Assembly (NCBI GenBank): GCA_900105225.1
Contig: LT629764.1
Span: 2,078,501 to 2,142,500 of the forward strand
Length of the DNA: 64,000 nt
DNA from: Paenibacillaceae bacterium GAS479
GTDB taxonomy: Bacteria; Bacillota; Bacilli; Paenibacillales; Paenibacillaceae
Direction of reading: 5' to 3'
Of this stretch, positions 52,245 through 62,012 are shown one piece after another. Position numbers and translations under genes: made by a program. Numbering within the stretch: position 1 is the first letter of the stretch; every line of letters starts with the position of its first letter. The notes under the pieces were generated by a model. That model was not told the DNA's origin and ran no database searches. It saw only the letters and a list, made by a program, of their open reading frames with translations.

Positions 52245-54692
52245 ATGGCAACGAAAAAACCATGGACGATTTATGCGATCCATCATTCCCATACCGATAT
52301 CGGCTATACGGAACGCCAAGAGAAAATACAGCAATACCATGTCGATTATATCCGGCAAGTGCTCCATATTTTACGTGAAATCAGATCCGGCAACCGTCCC
52401 GACTGGACGGGCTTCAAGTGGGTATGCGAAACGTTCTGGCCCATCGAAACTTTTCTGAAAAAAGCAAACGAGCAAGAGAAAAACGAATTCGAAGAAGCGG
52501 TGCGCCGCGGCGATATCGGACTGTCCGGCACCTATCTCAACATGACCGAATTGGTCGGCAAAGAACTGCTGGAATCGATGATCGGCCGCGTTCGCCGCTA
52601 CGGGGAATCCATTGGGGCTCCGGTGACTTCCGCCATGACCGCCGATATTACCGGATTCAGCTGGGGATATGGCCAAGTGTTGCTCGATGCGGGAGTTCAA
52701 AACTTAATCACCTGCATTCATACGCATCATTCCATGTATCCGCTGTGGAAGAAACAGCAGCCTTTCTGGTGGGAAATGCCGAGTGGAGAACGACTGCTGA
52801 CCTGGAACGGTGAGCATTATATGTTCGGCAATGATCTGGGATTGATTCCAGGCCTTGGCGGCTCCTACATGGTTCGAGATGAATTCGATACGAGCCACGG
52901 GGTTACTTTTGAAATCGCAGAAGCCCGGATTCACCGTTACATCGACCGCATGGAGCAGGATGGATATGCGTTTAACTTCGCTCCGACGATGTTCTCCGGC
53001 TTGCCAACAGACAACGGAGCTCCGAATACGGCAATCATGGAATTTGCGCAAAAATGGAACGAAAAACACGGCGACCGAGTTACGATCGTACCGGCTACGC
53101 TGGAGGACTTCTTCAAGGTAGTTCGCGAGCATGCTGCGGAGCATCCCGAAGATATTCCCGTGCATCGCGGCGATTGGCCGGACTGGTGGACAGATGGCGT
53201 AAGCTCAACACCGAAGCATGTCCAGGTCTATCGCGAAGCTCAGCGTGTGTACCAGAAGGTAACACGTTTGGACCCTAACGGTGAAGTCGTTTCTCAGGCT
53301 GCGCTTGAAGATATGGAATATCAGCTGACGTTATTTGCGGAACATACTTGGGGTTACCATTCATCGGTTATCGAACCTTGGAACCCCTTTGTCCAGGAGC
53401 TAGGCTTGCGCAAAGAAGCTTTTTCAGCCAATGCCAGCACGGCGGCCCATCGCGCATTGTACGACATTCTTGAGCATAAAGGCGACGCACTTCTCGCTCC
53501 CAACCGGCCGATGAAATTTAAGCTGTCCAATCCTTTCGAATACGTTCAGGAAGGCATTGCTCAGCTCATTATGGAAGGCTGGCATTACGATCTCATTAAA
53601 GACGGCTTTGAAGTCCGCGACGCAGATAGCGGAGAGTTATATGTAGCTCAGCTAAGCCGAGTTATGCGCGGCGTTATCGTCACCCTTCCTATCACCCTGC
53701 AGGCAGGGGAAGAAAGAATCGTTACTATTCAGCCGGTTAAGTCGGATGCCGTCAGAACTGCGTTTCAAAATGACTATATCGCAACGGACGGTATGATGGA
53801 TGTGGATGTAACGAGTGACGAGCAATCGTTCCGAGTAACATCTACCTATATTGATACACCTTTTGTAAAGATTGAGTGGACCGTAGGAGAAGGTATTACC
53901 ACTTGGATCGACAAACGCACAAACAAGGATATGCTGCGCTCGGACCGCAATCATAATGCCTTTACACCGGTGTATGATATAACCCACGCATCTACTGTTA
54001 TGGAAATGTATGATGCGCGGCGCAAAATGGGACGTAATCGTAAAGGTCCCGGAGCGGTTACTTCTGTAGGCGTGCTGACCAAAGGGGAGATCCTTTCCCA
54101 AGGGGATGTATTTGCCACAGTTCAACTGACCTATGAGGTAGCAGGCTGCTCCCACTACTCCTTGCTCGTGACGGTGTATGCCAACCAACCGCGTGTAGAT
54201 GTGGCCGTGCGTATGCATAAGGATAGCGTTTGGGAGCCTGAGAATTTGTATATCTCGCTCCCATTTGGAAGTCCGGTTATGAGTGAGGCCGAGGAACTAT
54301 GGATTGATAAAATGGACGCCTTGACGCGCCCTCGCAAAGACCAATTGCCGGGCAGCTTGGCCGATTATTACTGCTTGGGTGAAGGCGCGGCTTATGTATC
54401 TGCCGATAACGGCGTCGCGATTGCTATGCCGGATACTCCGCTCATTCAGCTCGGCTCATTGAAGCATGGCTTCCGTCTGCTGAATGGAGATGCAAAGCTT
54501 CAGCAGGATCCTGGCCATCTGTATGCTTGGGCGATGAACAACTACTGGGAAACGAACTTCCCCGCCACCTTGGGCGGATTTTATGAATTCCGTTATCTTG
54601 TCGCTTGGGGCGAGTCATTGAATACGCCTGAAGCTGCTTTGACGTCATGCCGCAGTATGAATGCGGGAATCTTGAGTTGGCGTTTGAAGTAG
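52245..54692 (+). CDS. GH38-type alpha-mannosidase
   Basis: 815 residues, no signal peptide. Metal ligands in HHSHTDIGYT (His16, Asp18) and the catalytic Asp134 in TADITGFSWG; more motifs are HTHHSMYPLWKKQQPFWWEMPSGERLLTWNGEHYMFG and AEHTWGYH. Cytoplasmic GH38 enzymes trim alpha-mannosides, and with the ROK kinase and PMI-like enzyme would feed mannose into glycolysis. No transporter gene is in the cassette. Clear ATG behind AAAGGAGAG. Confidence 0.9.
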   Translation: MATKKPWTIYAIHHSHTDIGYTERQEKIQQYHVDYIRQVLHILREIRSGNRPDWTGFKWVCETFWPIETFLKKANEQEKNEFEEAVRRGDIGLSGTYLNMTELVGKELLESMIGRVRRYGESIGAPVTSAMTADITGFSWGYGQVLLDAGVQNLITCIHTHHSMYPLWKKQQPFWWEMPSGERLLTWNGEHYMFGNDLGLIPGLGGSYMVRDEFDTSHGVTFEIAEARIHRYIDRMEQDGYAFNFAPTMFSGLPTDNGAPNTAIMEFAQKWNEKHGDRVTIVPATLEDFFKVVREHAAEHPEDIPVHRGDWPDWWTDGVSSTPKHVQVYREAQRVYQKVTRLDPNGEVVSQAALEDMEYQLTLFAEHTWGYHSSVIEPWNPFVQELGLRKEAFSANASTAAHRALYDILEHKGDALLAPNRPMKFKLSNPFEYVQEGIAQLIMEGWHYDLIKDGFEVRDADSGELYVAQLSRVMRGVIVTLPITLQAGEERIVTIQPVKSDAVRTAFQNDYIATDGMMDVDVTSDEQSFRVTSTYIDTPFVKIEWTVGEGITTWIDKRTNKDMLRSDRNHNAFTPVYDITHASTVMEMYDARRKMGRNRKGPGAVTSVGVLTKGEILSQGDVFATVQLTYEVAGCSHYSLLVTVYANQPRVDVAVRMHKDSVWEPENLYISLPFGSPVMSEAEELWIDKMDALTRPRKDQLPGSLADYYCLGEGAAYVSADNGVAIAMPDTPLIQLGSLKHGFRLLNGDAKLQQDPGHLYAWAMNNYWETNFPATLGGFYEFRYLVAWGESLNTPEAALTSCRSMNAGILSWRLK

Positions 54693-54717
54693 GAACAAGA
54701 GCTTGGCGCAGATTTTA

Positions 54718-54773
54718 AAGGGCTGGTGCGTAGTCATGACAATGACTATGTGCCAGCTCTTTTTTATTTTTAT
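54718..54773 (+). terminator. Intrinsic terminator of the mannose cassette
   Basis: AGGGCTGGTGCGTAGTCAT ... ATGACTATGTGCCAGCTCTTTTTT, a long interrupted stem followed by T-rich sequence. Confidence 0.85.
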
Positions 54774-54884
54774 CAAACTCTAAAACTCTCACTCAAAATT
54801 TCATCCTAAGTGTCCACACGACTTCTACGAGACGGAATAGTATACGACAAAGACGCAAAAAACGAGAATGGGAGAGTGATTGTG

Positions 54885-55538
54885 ATGATGCTTTATGTCG
54901 CTCTGGGTGACTCCATAACTTTCGGGGAAAGCGCATCTTCATGGGCAAGGGCCTATCCCCAATTATCTACAGCCGCTTTAAATGCTCGCCGTTATCCAAC
55001 AAGAGGTGCTGTAATTGCCAGGTCCGGTTGGAGCAGCGCGGATTTGCTCAATTCCATCGAAGGACCGGGCAGAAATTTGATTCGGCAAGCCGAAGTCATC
55101 ACCGTATGGATCGGAGGCATTGATGTAGCTAACTATGCTCTGGAAGCCTACAGGAACCAGCAGCCGATCGAACTGGGCCCAGTTCTGGCGGATTACTCGC
55201 AAAATTATAGCTCCATTTTGAGCTATATTAGAGCGAATAGCCGTGCAAGAATCGTTTGCTGCACTCAGTACAATCCTTTTCCTAACAGTCCTATTGCCGT
55301 TACCGGTATTCAACTGCTGAACTCCACCACAGATCTAGTCGCTAGACGGTTCGGTGCCGTGACCGCTCCGGTTCATAGCTGGTTCGAAGGCAGACAGCAA
55401 AATCTGATCTATGGCTATCAAAATGGCATCATTGAAGATGCTCTGAACGGCTTCTTCCCTATCCACCCCAACAACCGCGGCCATCAGGTCATCGCCAGAG
55501 GTTTGTTTCCTTTTCTTACTCCTCGGAGGTCTAGGTAG
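54885..55538 (+). CDS. SGNH/GDSL-type hydrolase
   Basis: 217 residues. Block I YVALGDSITFGESASSW (catalytic Ser), block II-like glycine (RSGWSSADLL), block III IGGID where many have GxND, and block V HPNNRGHQVIA (catalytic His and partner). ATG 54885 follows GGGAGAG; GTG 54882 is an alternative. Esterase or lipase of unknown substrate; no signal peptide. Confidence 0.85.
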   Translation: MMLYVALGDSITFGESASSWARAYPQLSTAALNARRYPTRGAVIARSGWSSADLLNSIEGPGRNLIRQAEVITVWIGGIDVANYALEAYRNQQPIELGPVLADYSQNYSSILSYIRANSRARIVCCTQYNPFPNSPIAVTGIQLLNSTTDLVARRFGAVTAPVHSWFEGRQQNLIYGYQNGIIEDALNGFFPIHPNNRGHQVIARGLFPFLTPRRSR

Positions 55539-55984
55539 GCGGTTATGTAGTTAAAATTAGTGCTTTAACAGTGAACGTCGCTCCGCGAGCCAATCCTTCT
55601 TCCGATCGCTGTTGTAGTCCGATTCCCTGATTTCCCTAGCCCTTATAAGGGTTGGATCTGCCTACAAAGGCGAACGGCGTTGCTTCTCCAGAAGGACCGG
55701 CTCTCTCCGCTTCCTCACTCGTTTATCTAGTTCAATGCCTTAAAACCGCGAGCTCGGCTCCGCTCAATTTTATTAAGAGACATCTGCCCCCTTTCATTGA
55801 AGATAAAGGGGGTATGAAAAAGGGGCTGTCCCTTAGTTATTTAGGCCGCCAGTTCAATATTGGCGGACGGCGCTGCATCGTTATCGAATCCGAGGCGTCT
55901 TGAGCTTTCATTTTTATATGAATGGTCAAACTATACGCTCTGAGTTCCGCTCGCCCATTCATTCAAACTCCTCCCTCGGTAGCG
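55539..55984. other. Intergenic region, possible gene remnants
   Basis: About 450 bases. Short open frames are present around 55650-55900 but none has a ribosome site or a recognised family. The text AAAAGGGGCTGTCCCTTAG at about 55820 resembles half of the terminator at 56236-56290, suggesting duplicated or decayed pieces. Confidence 0.35.
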
Positions 55985-56166
55985 TAACGTAACTGAGAAG
56001 CCCTATTTCAACAAAATGGAAGGTTTTCGAGGCGTAACGAAACTGAGAGACGCTAATTGAGGGTATTTCTCGGGAAAATCATCATTTTGACTCACATAAC
56101 ACTTCTCAGTTTCGTTCCATCATTTGTAGCCTGTTTTGAGGCGAAATAAGCTCTCTCAGTTCCGTA
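55985..56166. repeat. Palindromic intergenic repeat element, copy 2
   Basis: Same four-part order as the element at 22828-23012: two direct motifs (55985-56007, 56035-56058), then two inverted ones (about 56098-56116, 56145-56166). The four ~23-bp motifs match well, the interspersed text less well. Confidence 0.8.
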
Positions 56167-56235
56167 AGGATGTTCGTGGACAAGCAGAGGCGCTTGCAGT
56201 TTCCTTAGTGTTGAAGCGAAGCGATAGGAATTTTC

Positions 56236-56290
56236 ACAAAGGGGCTGTCCGAAAGTCATCTAATGAGTGACTATTAGGACGGCCCCTTCT
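56236..56290 (-). terminator. Terminator overlapping the GNAT gene end
   Basis: Minus strand AAGGGGCCGTCC ... GGACAGCCCCTTT, a long loop between GC-rich arms; the last codons of the gene are inside it. Confidence 0.7.
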
Positions 56291-56849
56291 TAATGGAGGC
56301 AGAGAAATCTGAACACCTGTTCGAAGGCAATTCATGTTCCAAGATCGAATACTGTAAAGAATCATGCCATACCCCTTTGTACCACATATGCCCACGCAAA
56401 TGGCCCTCATATTTCATGCCGATGCGTTCCATGACTTTCGCAGAGCCCGTGTTTTCAGGACGGCATCTCGCATAGATGCGGTGTAAGCCAAGCTCTCCGA
56501 ATCCGAATTGAACCAGAGCCCCTGCGGCCTCTGATGCATATCCTTTTCGCCAATAGGTCGGATTGAAGCAATAACCAATTTCAGCTTCTCTCGGCTCTGA
56601 AGTATGGATGCCGCAGCCTCCGATCAGTTCGTTGCTTTCTTTCAATATTACAGCGAATTCATAATCAATACGTGATTGTTGCCCTTGCATTTCGATTACT
56701 CGCTCAATGAATTCACGGGTTTCTTCTTCCGTGTTCGGCCCCCAAATCGTGTGTCTGGCAACTTCGATATCCGATGCATACTGATGAACAGAAGCAGTAT
56801 CCTCATGTGTAAATTCCCGTATAATGAGACGGTCCGTTTCAAGCCGCAT
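56274..56849 (-). CDS. GNAT N-acetyltransferase (RimJ/RimL type)
   Basis: RLETDRLIIREFTHEDTASVHQYA start, acetyl-CoA site region IGYCFNPTYWRKGYASEAAGALVQFGF, then RIYARCRPENTGSAKVMERIGMKYEGHLR. This is the RimJ/L-like subgroup that acetylates protein N-termini, Ser or small molecules; the substrate is unknown. ATG behind AGGGGGGAAT. Confidence 0.92.
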   Translation of the reverse strand: MRLETDRLIIREFTHEDTASVHQYASDIEVARHTIWGPNTEEETREFIERVIEMQGQQSRIDYEFAVILKESNELIGGCGIHTSEPREAEIGYCFNPTYWRKGYASEAAGALVQFGFGELGLHRIYARCRPENTGSAKVMERIGMKYEGHLRGHMWYKGVWHDSLQYSILEHELPSNRCSDFSASIKKGPS

Positions 56850-56982
56850 ATTAATTCCCCCCTAGCCTAATCATGGATAATCTGACCTTCATCGTTCCAC
56901 CGAGATGCGAGTTCCAGGATCGTAAGATCCCTTAGCAGCGTCTGGAAGCATCCTTTCAGCGGATGCAACAGGGAGAGTAGTT

Positions 56983-57141
56983 TTATGGTTTTAATTGTTT
57001 GCGCTTTAAATATAAAATGCAAACAACAACGATTAAAGTAATAACAGAAACTATATCTCCAATCCAATCATTATCAACAAAAATCTGAAAAAAGAAATTT
57101 GCGCCCACTACAACTAATAGGAGGTTATTTAGTTTTTTCAT
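56983..57141 (-). CDS. Small two-helix membrane protein
   Basis: 52 residues, ATG at 57141 with AGGAG ten bases upstream. Two hydrophobic stretches, LLLVVVGANFFFQIFV and IVSVITLIVVVCILYL, separated by DNDWIGD, and a basic tail KRKQLKP. The topology is a hairpin with both ends probably inside. No known family recognised. Confidence 0.6.
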   Translation of the reverse strand: MKKLNNLLLVVVGANFFFQIFVDNDWIGDIVSVITLIVVVCILYLKRKQLKP

Positions 57142-57351
57142 TACATACACACTCCTATCTTAAATAAACAGCTATTCAAAACCTTCTCCGTCAAAAATGT
57201 CCCCTTTACTTCCTCGTCCTCCTTCATCCCGCCGCCAGGCAGCTTATAAAGGGTGATTTCGGCAAGCATCCACCTTTGTACTTCAATTGGAAAATATTAT
57301 ATTTCCAATCCATGGTATTAGCAACGGGGAGTTTACCGGGTTTCCTACATA
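57142..57351. pseudogene. Possible Nudix hydrolase remnant
   Basis: A minus-strand frame reads EITLYKLPGGGMKEDEEVKG and continues without a start codon or the REVxEExG part of the Nudix box. LPGGGMKEDE resembles the beginning of that box. It may be a fragment of a lost gene; weak. Confidence 0.3.
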
Positions 57352-57384
57352 CAAAAAAAGAGAGCACCCTATGCGGTACTCTCT
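57352..57384 (-). terminator. Second terminator after the HTH gene
   Basis: Minus strand AGAGAGTACC GCATA GGGTGCTCTCT followed by TTTTTTT. Confidence 0.8.
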
Positions 57385-57411
57385 TACAGGTTTGATGGAG
57401 CAAGCCCCACA

Positions 57412-57437
57412 ATAAAAAAAACACCTCATTGGTGTTC
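57412..57437 (-). terminator. First terminator after the HTH gene
   Basis: Minus strand AACACC AATG AGGTGTT followed by TTTTTTT. Two terminators in a row insulate the HTH gene. Confidence 0.75.
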
Positions 57438-57457
57438 GCTCTAAAGGTGACTTGTGC

Positions 57458-57682
57458 TTATTTCTTTACCAGCTCATCTATCTCACTCTTCAATAAGAGG
57501 TACCTGTGGACACTTCTCATGATCGGCACTTTGGTTAGATTGCTTTTATCTGCAAAGGATTTCATTTGATCTTTAGAAAGGCCCAACAAATTACCTGCTT
57601 CTGTAACGGTTAACACATCTTCCGTACTTGTAGCGTTAAAGGTCTTTTTTACTTTTTGGTTCCAGTCTTCGAATGCATTCAT
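57458..57682 (-). CDS. Small excisionase/MerR-like DNA-binding protein
   Basis: 74 residues: VLTVTEAGNLLGLSKDQMKSFADKSNLTKVPIMRSVHRYLLLKSEIDELVKK, the winged-helix layout of small HTH_17-type proteins. ATG behind AAGGATG. No integrase is nearby, so it is a free-standing regulator of unknown target. Confidence 0.65.
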   Translation of the reverse strand: MNAFEDWNQKVKKTFNATSTEDVLTVTEAGNLLGLSKDQMKSFADKSNLTKVPIMRSVHRYLLLKSEIDELVKK

Positions 57683-57843
57683 GTCGTCGCATCCTTCCTC
57701 TTCTTAGCCAATATCTCCATTGACTTCATCCTCTTATTATAACAGAAGTTCAGGATTTTACCTAAACCGATCGGCAGCAACTGTCTTGTATATCATTTGA
57801 ATGTAAAAAGAGACCGTTATAGGCCTCTTCTCGTACCCATCTC

Positions 57844-59067
57844 TCAGCTAAGTCTGCCCGAAACGATGTTTCCTTTATACATCACGGCTTGTCGCTTCGA
57901 CCTTCTCGCCACCGCTTCTGCAGAACAGCTTGCTTCCACGAGCACCATGCTGGCTTTGTCCCCTGCTTTCGGCCAGACCTGCTGCCCTAATTTGTTCAGC
58001 GGTGTTATGCCGCCTGTAATGAACCCTAAAGTCTCGGCTAACGCCTGCTCCGTGCTTCTTCCGAATCGCTCCGCCAACCGGCCCACGCGCTCCAATATAT
58101 CTCCGTTTCCAAAAGGAGACCAAGAATCGAAAATGTTATCACAGCCTACCGCTACTGACACGTTTCTCTCATGAAGGAGATTCACCGGAGGGATTACTCT
58201 GCCGATGGGTACGCTCGTAATGATCGTGATTCCAAGCTCGGCAAGCATCTGCATTATTTCATCGGCTTCCTGTCCGGCCATATCCCCCAATGAAAAAGCA
58301 TGGCTCACCGACACTCTGCCTTGCCAGCCTGCATCTTCCGTGAGCGCTGCCAGTCTCTTGATGGTCGCTAGACCCGTTTGGCCTCCGTCATGCAAATGCA
58401 AATCTACGCCAGCGTTAGCTTCCACTGCAAGCTCCATCATCTGCTGCAGGGACGCCTCCATATTGCCGTCGACGTTTGCCGGGTCGACTCCTCCCACCAA
58501 TCCAGCTCCACTACGTAACGCTTCCCTGACGAAGTTCACGCTGTTGCTGAGGAGCAGGCCATGCTGTGGAAACGCCACAATCTCATGCGATAATTTGCCC
58601 CCATAAGTGGCTAGTGCCTCTTGCACGGCCTCCAAATTTCGCAAACCCACTTCCGGATAAATGTCGACATGAGTTCGAACATGGGTCGATCCGGCTTGCA
58701 GCAATGTTCCGAGCAGCTGCTCAGCCCGTTCTTTTACCGTTGTAGGCAAGGTTGGCAGCACATTTTTTTCAATTTCAAAGCGTTCAAAAATACTGGATGC
58801 GGGTCGTACCGCCCTCCATGAATCGCCGAGGATCGTCTTGTCCAGGTGACAGTGTTTTTCAATAAAAGAAGGCAGCGCCAGCAAATTTCCAGCGTCTTTT
58901 TTCGGAAGATCATCGTTCAGTGCAGTAATAGCGGGGACAATCTCTGATATGGTACCGCTTTCAATTAACACATGGCAGCTTTCCGTTACGGTCTCCGTAA
59001 CAAAGCCCTCCTGGAATCGATACCCGCTCTCCAACCGGACGTTCGTTAACCAATAAGCTTCGCTCAT
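57844..59067 (-). CDS. Amidohydrolase, cytosine-deaminase type
   Basis: 407 residues. Metal-binding residues in EKHCHLDKT, THVDIYP, DLHLHDGGQ, VSHAFSLG and GCDNIFDSWSPFGNGD follow the CodA-like amidohydrolase pattern. It hydrolyses a cyclic amidine or amide; whether cytosine is the substrate cannot be told. ATG behind GGTGAGCG. Monocistronic. Confidence 0.9.
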   Translation of the reverse strand: MSEAYWLTNVRLESGYRFQEGFVTETVTESCHVLIESGTISEIVPAITALNDDLPKKDAGNLLALPSFIEKHCHLDKTILGDSWRAVRPASSIFERFEIEKNVLPTLPTTVKERAEQLLGTLLQAGSTHVRTHVDIYPEVGLRNLEAVQEALATYGGKLSHEIVAFPQHGLLLSNSVNFVREALRSGAGLVGGVDPANVDGNMEASLQQMMELAVEANAGVDLHLHDGGQTGLATIKRLAALTEDAGWQGRVSVSHAFSLGDMAGQEADEIMQMLAELGITIITSVPIGRVIPPVNLLHERNVSVAVGCDNIFDSWSPFGNGDILERVGRLAERFGRSTEQALAETLGFITGGITPLNKLGQQVWPKAGDKASMVLVEASCSAEAVARRSKRQAVMYKGNIVSGRLS

Positions 59068-59358
59068 TTTCCGCTCACCCTTCTCACAAGCTAAAATTAG
59101 GTTTGTTAGGGTCCCTCGTTTCTCTCGCCCCTATCATCATTAAGAAGGAAGTTTCTGTCAAGCATTGGATTGGGTCATCGATTGAAAAGAACCAGTCACC
59201 AATGATTCCGTCGACTGGCTGCTTAACTTGCAATATGGTTTAAGCTCTCTCAAACAAGGCCATACTATCACACTCCAAAATAAGGATAACAGATTCCTGC
59301 TTCGAAGTTATAATGGAGTTGTAAAATATGGAAAGAAAATTGAATGAGGAGAACTCTG

Positions 59359-59919
59359 ATGAAATTCGTTAAAAGAAAGTGGTTCTGGAATTATGAGAGG
59401 GAAGAAGAATGGCTGAACGAAATGTCTGCTAAAGGGATGATGTTAACCGACTATTCCTGGGGCAAATATGTTTTTGAAGAGGGGACGCCTAGGGAATATA
59501 CCTATCGCATCGAACTATTGGAGCAATTACCCGCCCACTCCGAAAGCAAGGCCTATCTCGATTCCATGGAGCAAAATGGGATTGAGCGCGTTGCGTCTTA
59601 TATGCGTTGGGTATACTTTCGACGTAAGTCTTCGGAAGGCGTCTTCAATATGTACTCCAACCCGGAATCCAAGTTAAAGCACTATAAGCATGTTTATTTT
59701 TGGTGGAAGACTCTGATGGCAATTGAGTTGACCATAGGTCTAATAAATATCCTAATCGGCATCGTTAGTCTGACTATCAATGAAGGGAATAGGTACTATA
59801 TGGTAAACTTCTTTATTGGTTTCCTCACCATTGTAATCAGCTTGTTCTTCTGGAAAATAGGCGCATCGATCCGTAGGAAGATCAAAGGACTTGAGCAAGA
59901 ACAACAAATTAGGGTGTAA
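59359..59919 (+). CDS. DUF2812 membrane protein
   Basis: 186 residues. KWFWNYEREEEWLNEMSAKGMMLTDYSWGKYVFEEG and YTYRIELLEQLPAH match the DUF2812 soluble domain, followed by two membrane helices (MAIELTIGLINILIGIVSLTI, FFIGFLTIVISLFFWKI). ATG 59359 behind GAGGAGA. Usually found behind a PadR regulator gene, which is missing here. Confidence 0.85.
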   Translation: MKFVKRKWFWNYEREEEWLNEMSAKGMMLTDYSWGKYVFEEGTPREYTYRIELLEQLPAHSESKAYLDSMEQNGIERVASYMRWVYFRRKSSEGVFNMYSNPESKLKHYKHVYFWWKTLMAIELTIGLINILIGIVSLTINEGNRYYMVNFFIGFLTIVISLFFWKIGASIRRKIKGLEQEQQIRV

Positions 59920-59956
59920 CCGTCAGCATGCACAGTCCGTCTACACTTACATATAA

Positions 59957-59993
59957 CACAAACCCCGGTCCGTATACGGACCGGGGTTTGTGT
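59957..59993 (-). terminator. Permease terminator, copy 1
   Basis: ACACAAACCCCGGTCCG TATA CGGACCGGGGTTTGTGT, a near-perfect stem. Confidence 0.8.
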
Positions 59994-60005
59994 ATTTCAA
60001 CCTTT

Positions 60006-60435
60006 TTAATGAGCAAAAAACACAAGCTGAACAAAGAACAACACGGCGAACAAGTAGAAAATCGGATGGACTTCACGCCACTTGCCTTTCACCGCTTTTA
60101 AGATCGGATACGCAATGAAACCAACACCAATCCCTGTAGCGATACTGTAAGTCAAAGGCATAAGCACGATAATCAGAAACGCTGGAAAGACAACCTCGAA
60201 GTCGCTCCAGTCAATTTTAGAAACTACGCTAATCATGAGAAATCCGACTATGATTAACGAAGGCGCTGTAATGGCCGGAACAGCAGCAAGTACCGCAACA
60301 ACGGGCGAGAAAAACAGCGTTAGACCTAGAAGCACACTTACCGTTACTGCTGTCAATCCGGTTCTGCCACCTACTGCAACACCGGCACTGGATTCAATAT
60401 ACGCCGAGGTTGGGCTCGTCCCGAGAACTGCACTT
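60006..60435 (-). pseudogene. Truncated 3' fragment of an NCS2 purine permease gene
   Basis: 143 codons from LGTSPTSAYIESSAGVAVGG to FFVQLVFFAH, identical to the permease at the window end except V to I in FFSPVVAV. Homology stops abruptly at 60435. The fragment lacks the first two thirds of the protein and a proper start, so it is not functional. Confidence 0.85.
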
Positions 60436-60718
60436 TGCACGGCTCAGGGGCTTTATTTCCACGTGCCTGAAACAAAACATGCCCTTGCTCGCATCTCTAG
60501 TAGGTGCAACCAAGGGACAGTTCCGGTTCCAGGCTATAATAATCAATTAAACCAATAACTGAACAAATTTACATAAATCAACCCAATGGATGAGTTACAT
60601 TTAAGAGCTGGTTACTACTTAGGTATCAATATATCAATAAGATTATAGTTGGCTATCGATATTATTAGATATACTATTAGTTTTTCCAACAAAGACCAAA
60701 CCACATTGGAGGTTCAAT

Positions 60719-61948
60719 ATGAAAAGAAAATTTCTTATATCAGTAGTTCTCTCAGCTAGCATTTTGCTGACAAGCGGTACACTCCCTATCACTAAAGTTC
60801 ATGCAGAAGAGACACAATCTCTACCTTCTTTAGTTTCTTCTGAAGCAGATACAACGAACGTGACAGTTATGGCAGTCATTAAAGAAGTCATTGATACAGA
60901 ATCTCACAAAAAATTAGTTCTTGATCGCCAAGACAATACTACGTATACATTGGAAATCAAAAAAATCCCTGATTCAACTGATTATAGTTGGAGCATGGTC
61001 TTGACTCAAAACATGGAGGTATTAAGTAATCAAGAATTGAAAGTCCAATCTTTATCGGAAAATTTCTCAATGGTTAGTTTAAGTCAAATTATTCAAATGA
61101 ATGATTTCGAGCAAATTTCTAAATATATTAAAAGCAATGTCCAATTTATAGAGGAAGAACAGAAATCCACGGAAAAACGAGTTGCTCTTCCATTGGTAGC
61201 CGTAGCAGGACTTTCCTCATCGACAATCGCTTCGCTAAATGTTGCTATAAATGCCGCAACAGTAGCTGTGATTGCTACTGCACTTACTAACGTGTATAAC
61301 GACAAAAGATCTGCTTCAACTCTGAGTTTTCCTTCGGGTTCGCAAATTGATGGTAAGTATGACGATTTTGCTAATTACCCAACAGATTACCAAAGAGAAG
61401 CTACGAATCATTTTGAAATATCTCTAATAACCACTATTGCGAATATGTTTAGAAATAATACGAACAGCGGCTATCACAATCTTGAAATATTTGCAACTTC
61501 AATGAAAGGATCCGATTTGGGTGCAAGTATCATGACAGTCGCTAATATTGACAAAGATTTATTTGGTATTGGAAATCGTCACTTAGGCAATAAAAGGGGG
61601 CGGTCTTGGGAAAACAAGAATTATGCCGATGAGAAATTGAATCTTAAAGGTTACACTGTATACATGGTTTACAATCATCAGACAAGAAAAATTTTCCATT
61701 TTCATGCAGTTCCCAGTGAAAATAGAATTGATGAGACAATGCATATGCGTTATACATATAGTTACGATCTACAAATTTTCCCGAAATATCAACAAAACAA
61801 GTTCTACTTAGAGCCGGCTCCTGATTCACCTCACCGACAACAATGGGAACAAAATCAGTTGTTGAACGCTGGTAAAAGAAAAGAGAAATTAGAAATAGAA
61901 ATAGGCGGTCTTGGAAGGCGGTCCGTAGTTCCGAAGAAAAATCCTTAA
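60719..61948 (+). CDS. Secreted protein of unknown family, candidate toxin
   Basis: 409 residues with a clear Sec signal (KRKFLISVVLSASILLTSGT..., cleavage after VHA). Then a charged region, a long hydrophobic stretch (about 155-192, LPLVAVAGLSSSTIASLNVA), and a His/Tyr/Arg-rich C-terminal domain (NRHLGNKRGRSWENKNYADE, YMVYNHQTRKIFHFHAVPSE). ATG behind TTGGAGG. The codon use is A+T-rich, unlike the neighbours. I do not recognise the family. A secreted modular protein followed by a small gene inside an island resembles a toxin/immunity pair, but nothing here proves it. Confidence 0.6.
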   Translation: MKRKFLISVVLSASILLTSGTLPITKVHAEETQSLPSLVSSEADTTNVTVMAVIKEVIDTESHKKLVLDRQDNTTYTLEIKKIPDSTDYSWSMVLTQNMEVLSNQELKVQSLSENFSMVSLSQIIQMNDFEQISKYIKSNVQFIEEEQKSTEKRVALPLVAVAGLSSSTIASLNVAINAATVAVIATALTNVYNDKRSASTLSFPSGSQIDGKYDDFANYPTDYQREATNHFEISLITTIANMFRNNTNSGYHNLEIFATSMKGSDLGASIMTVANIDKDLFGIGNRHLGNKRGRSWENKNYADEKLNLKGYTVYMVYNHQTRKIFHFHAVPSENRIDETMHMRYTYSYDLQIFPKYQQNKFYLEPAPDSPHRQQWEQNQLLNAGKRKEKLEIEIGGLGRRSVVPKKNP

Positions 61949-62012
61949 AACGGAGGGATTCTCTATCTACAATGAAGTCTCGAACCAAATAAATGTAAAT
62001 TCATATCATAGT

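Larger units (their letters stand above)
59935..60435. repeat. Direct repeat copy 1 flanking the island
   Basis: The 3' end of an NCS2 permease gene plus its terminator. The second copy is at 63430-63931. In the 428 coding bases that can be aligned I count 33 differences (about 92% identity), only one of which changes an amino acid. Confidence 0.85.

Noticed and set aside
55652-55903. Plus-strand 83-codon ORF
   Set aside because: No ribosome site, no family, and it contains part of a terminator-like sequence. Treated as non-coding or decayed.
57224-57424. Minus-strand 66-codon ORF
   Set aside because: It runs through an intrinsic terminator and has no ribosome site.
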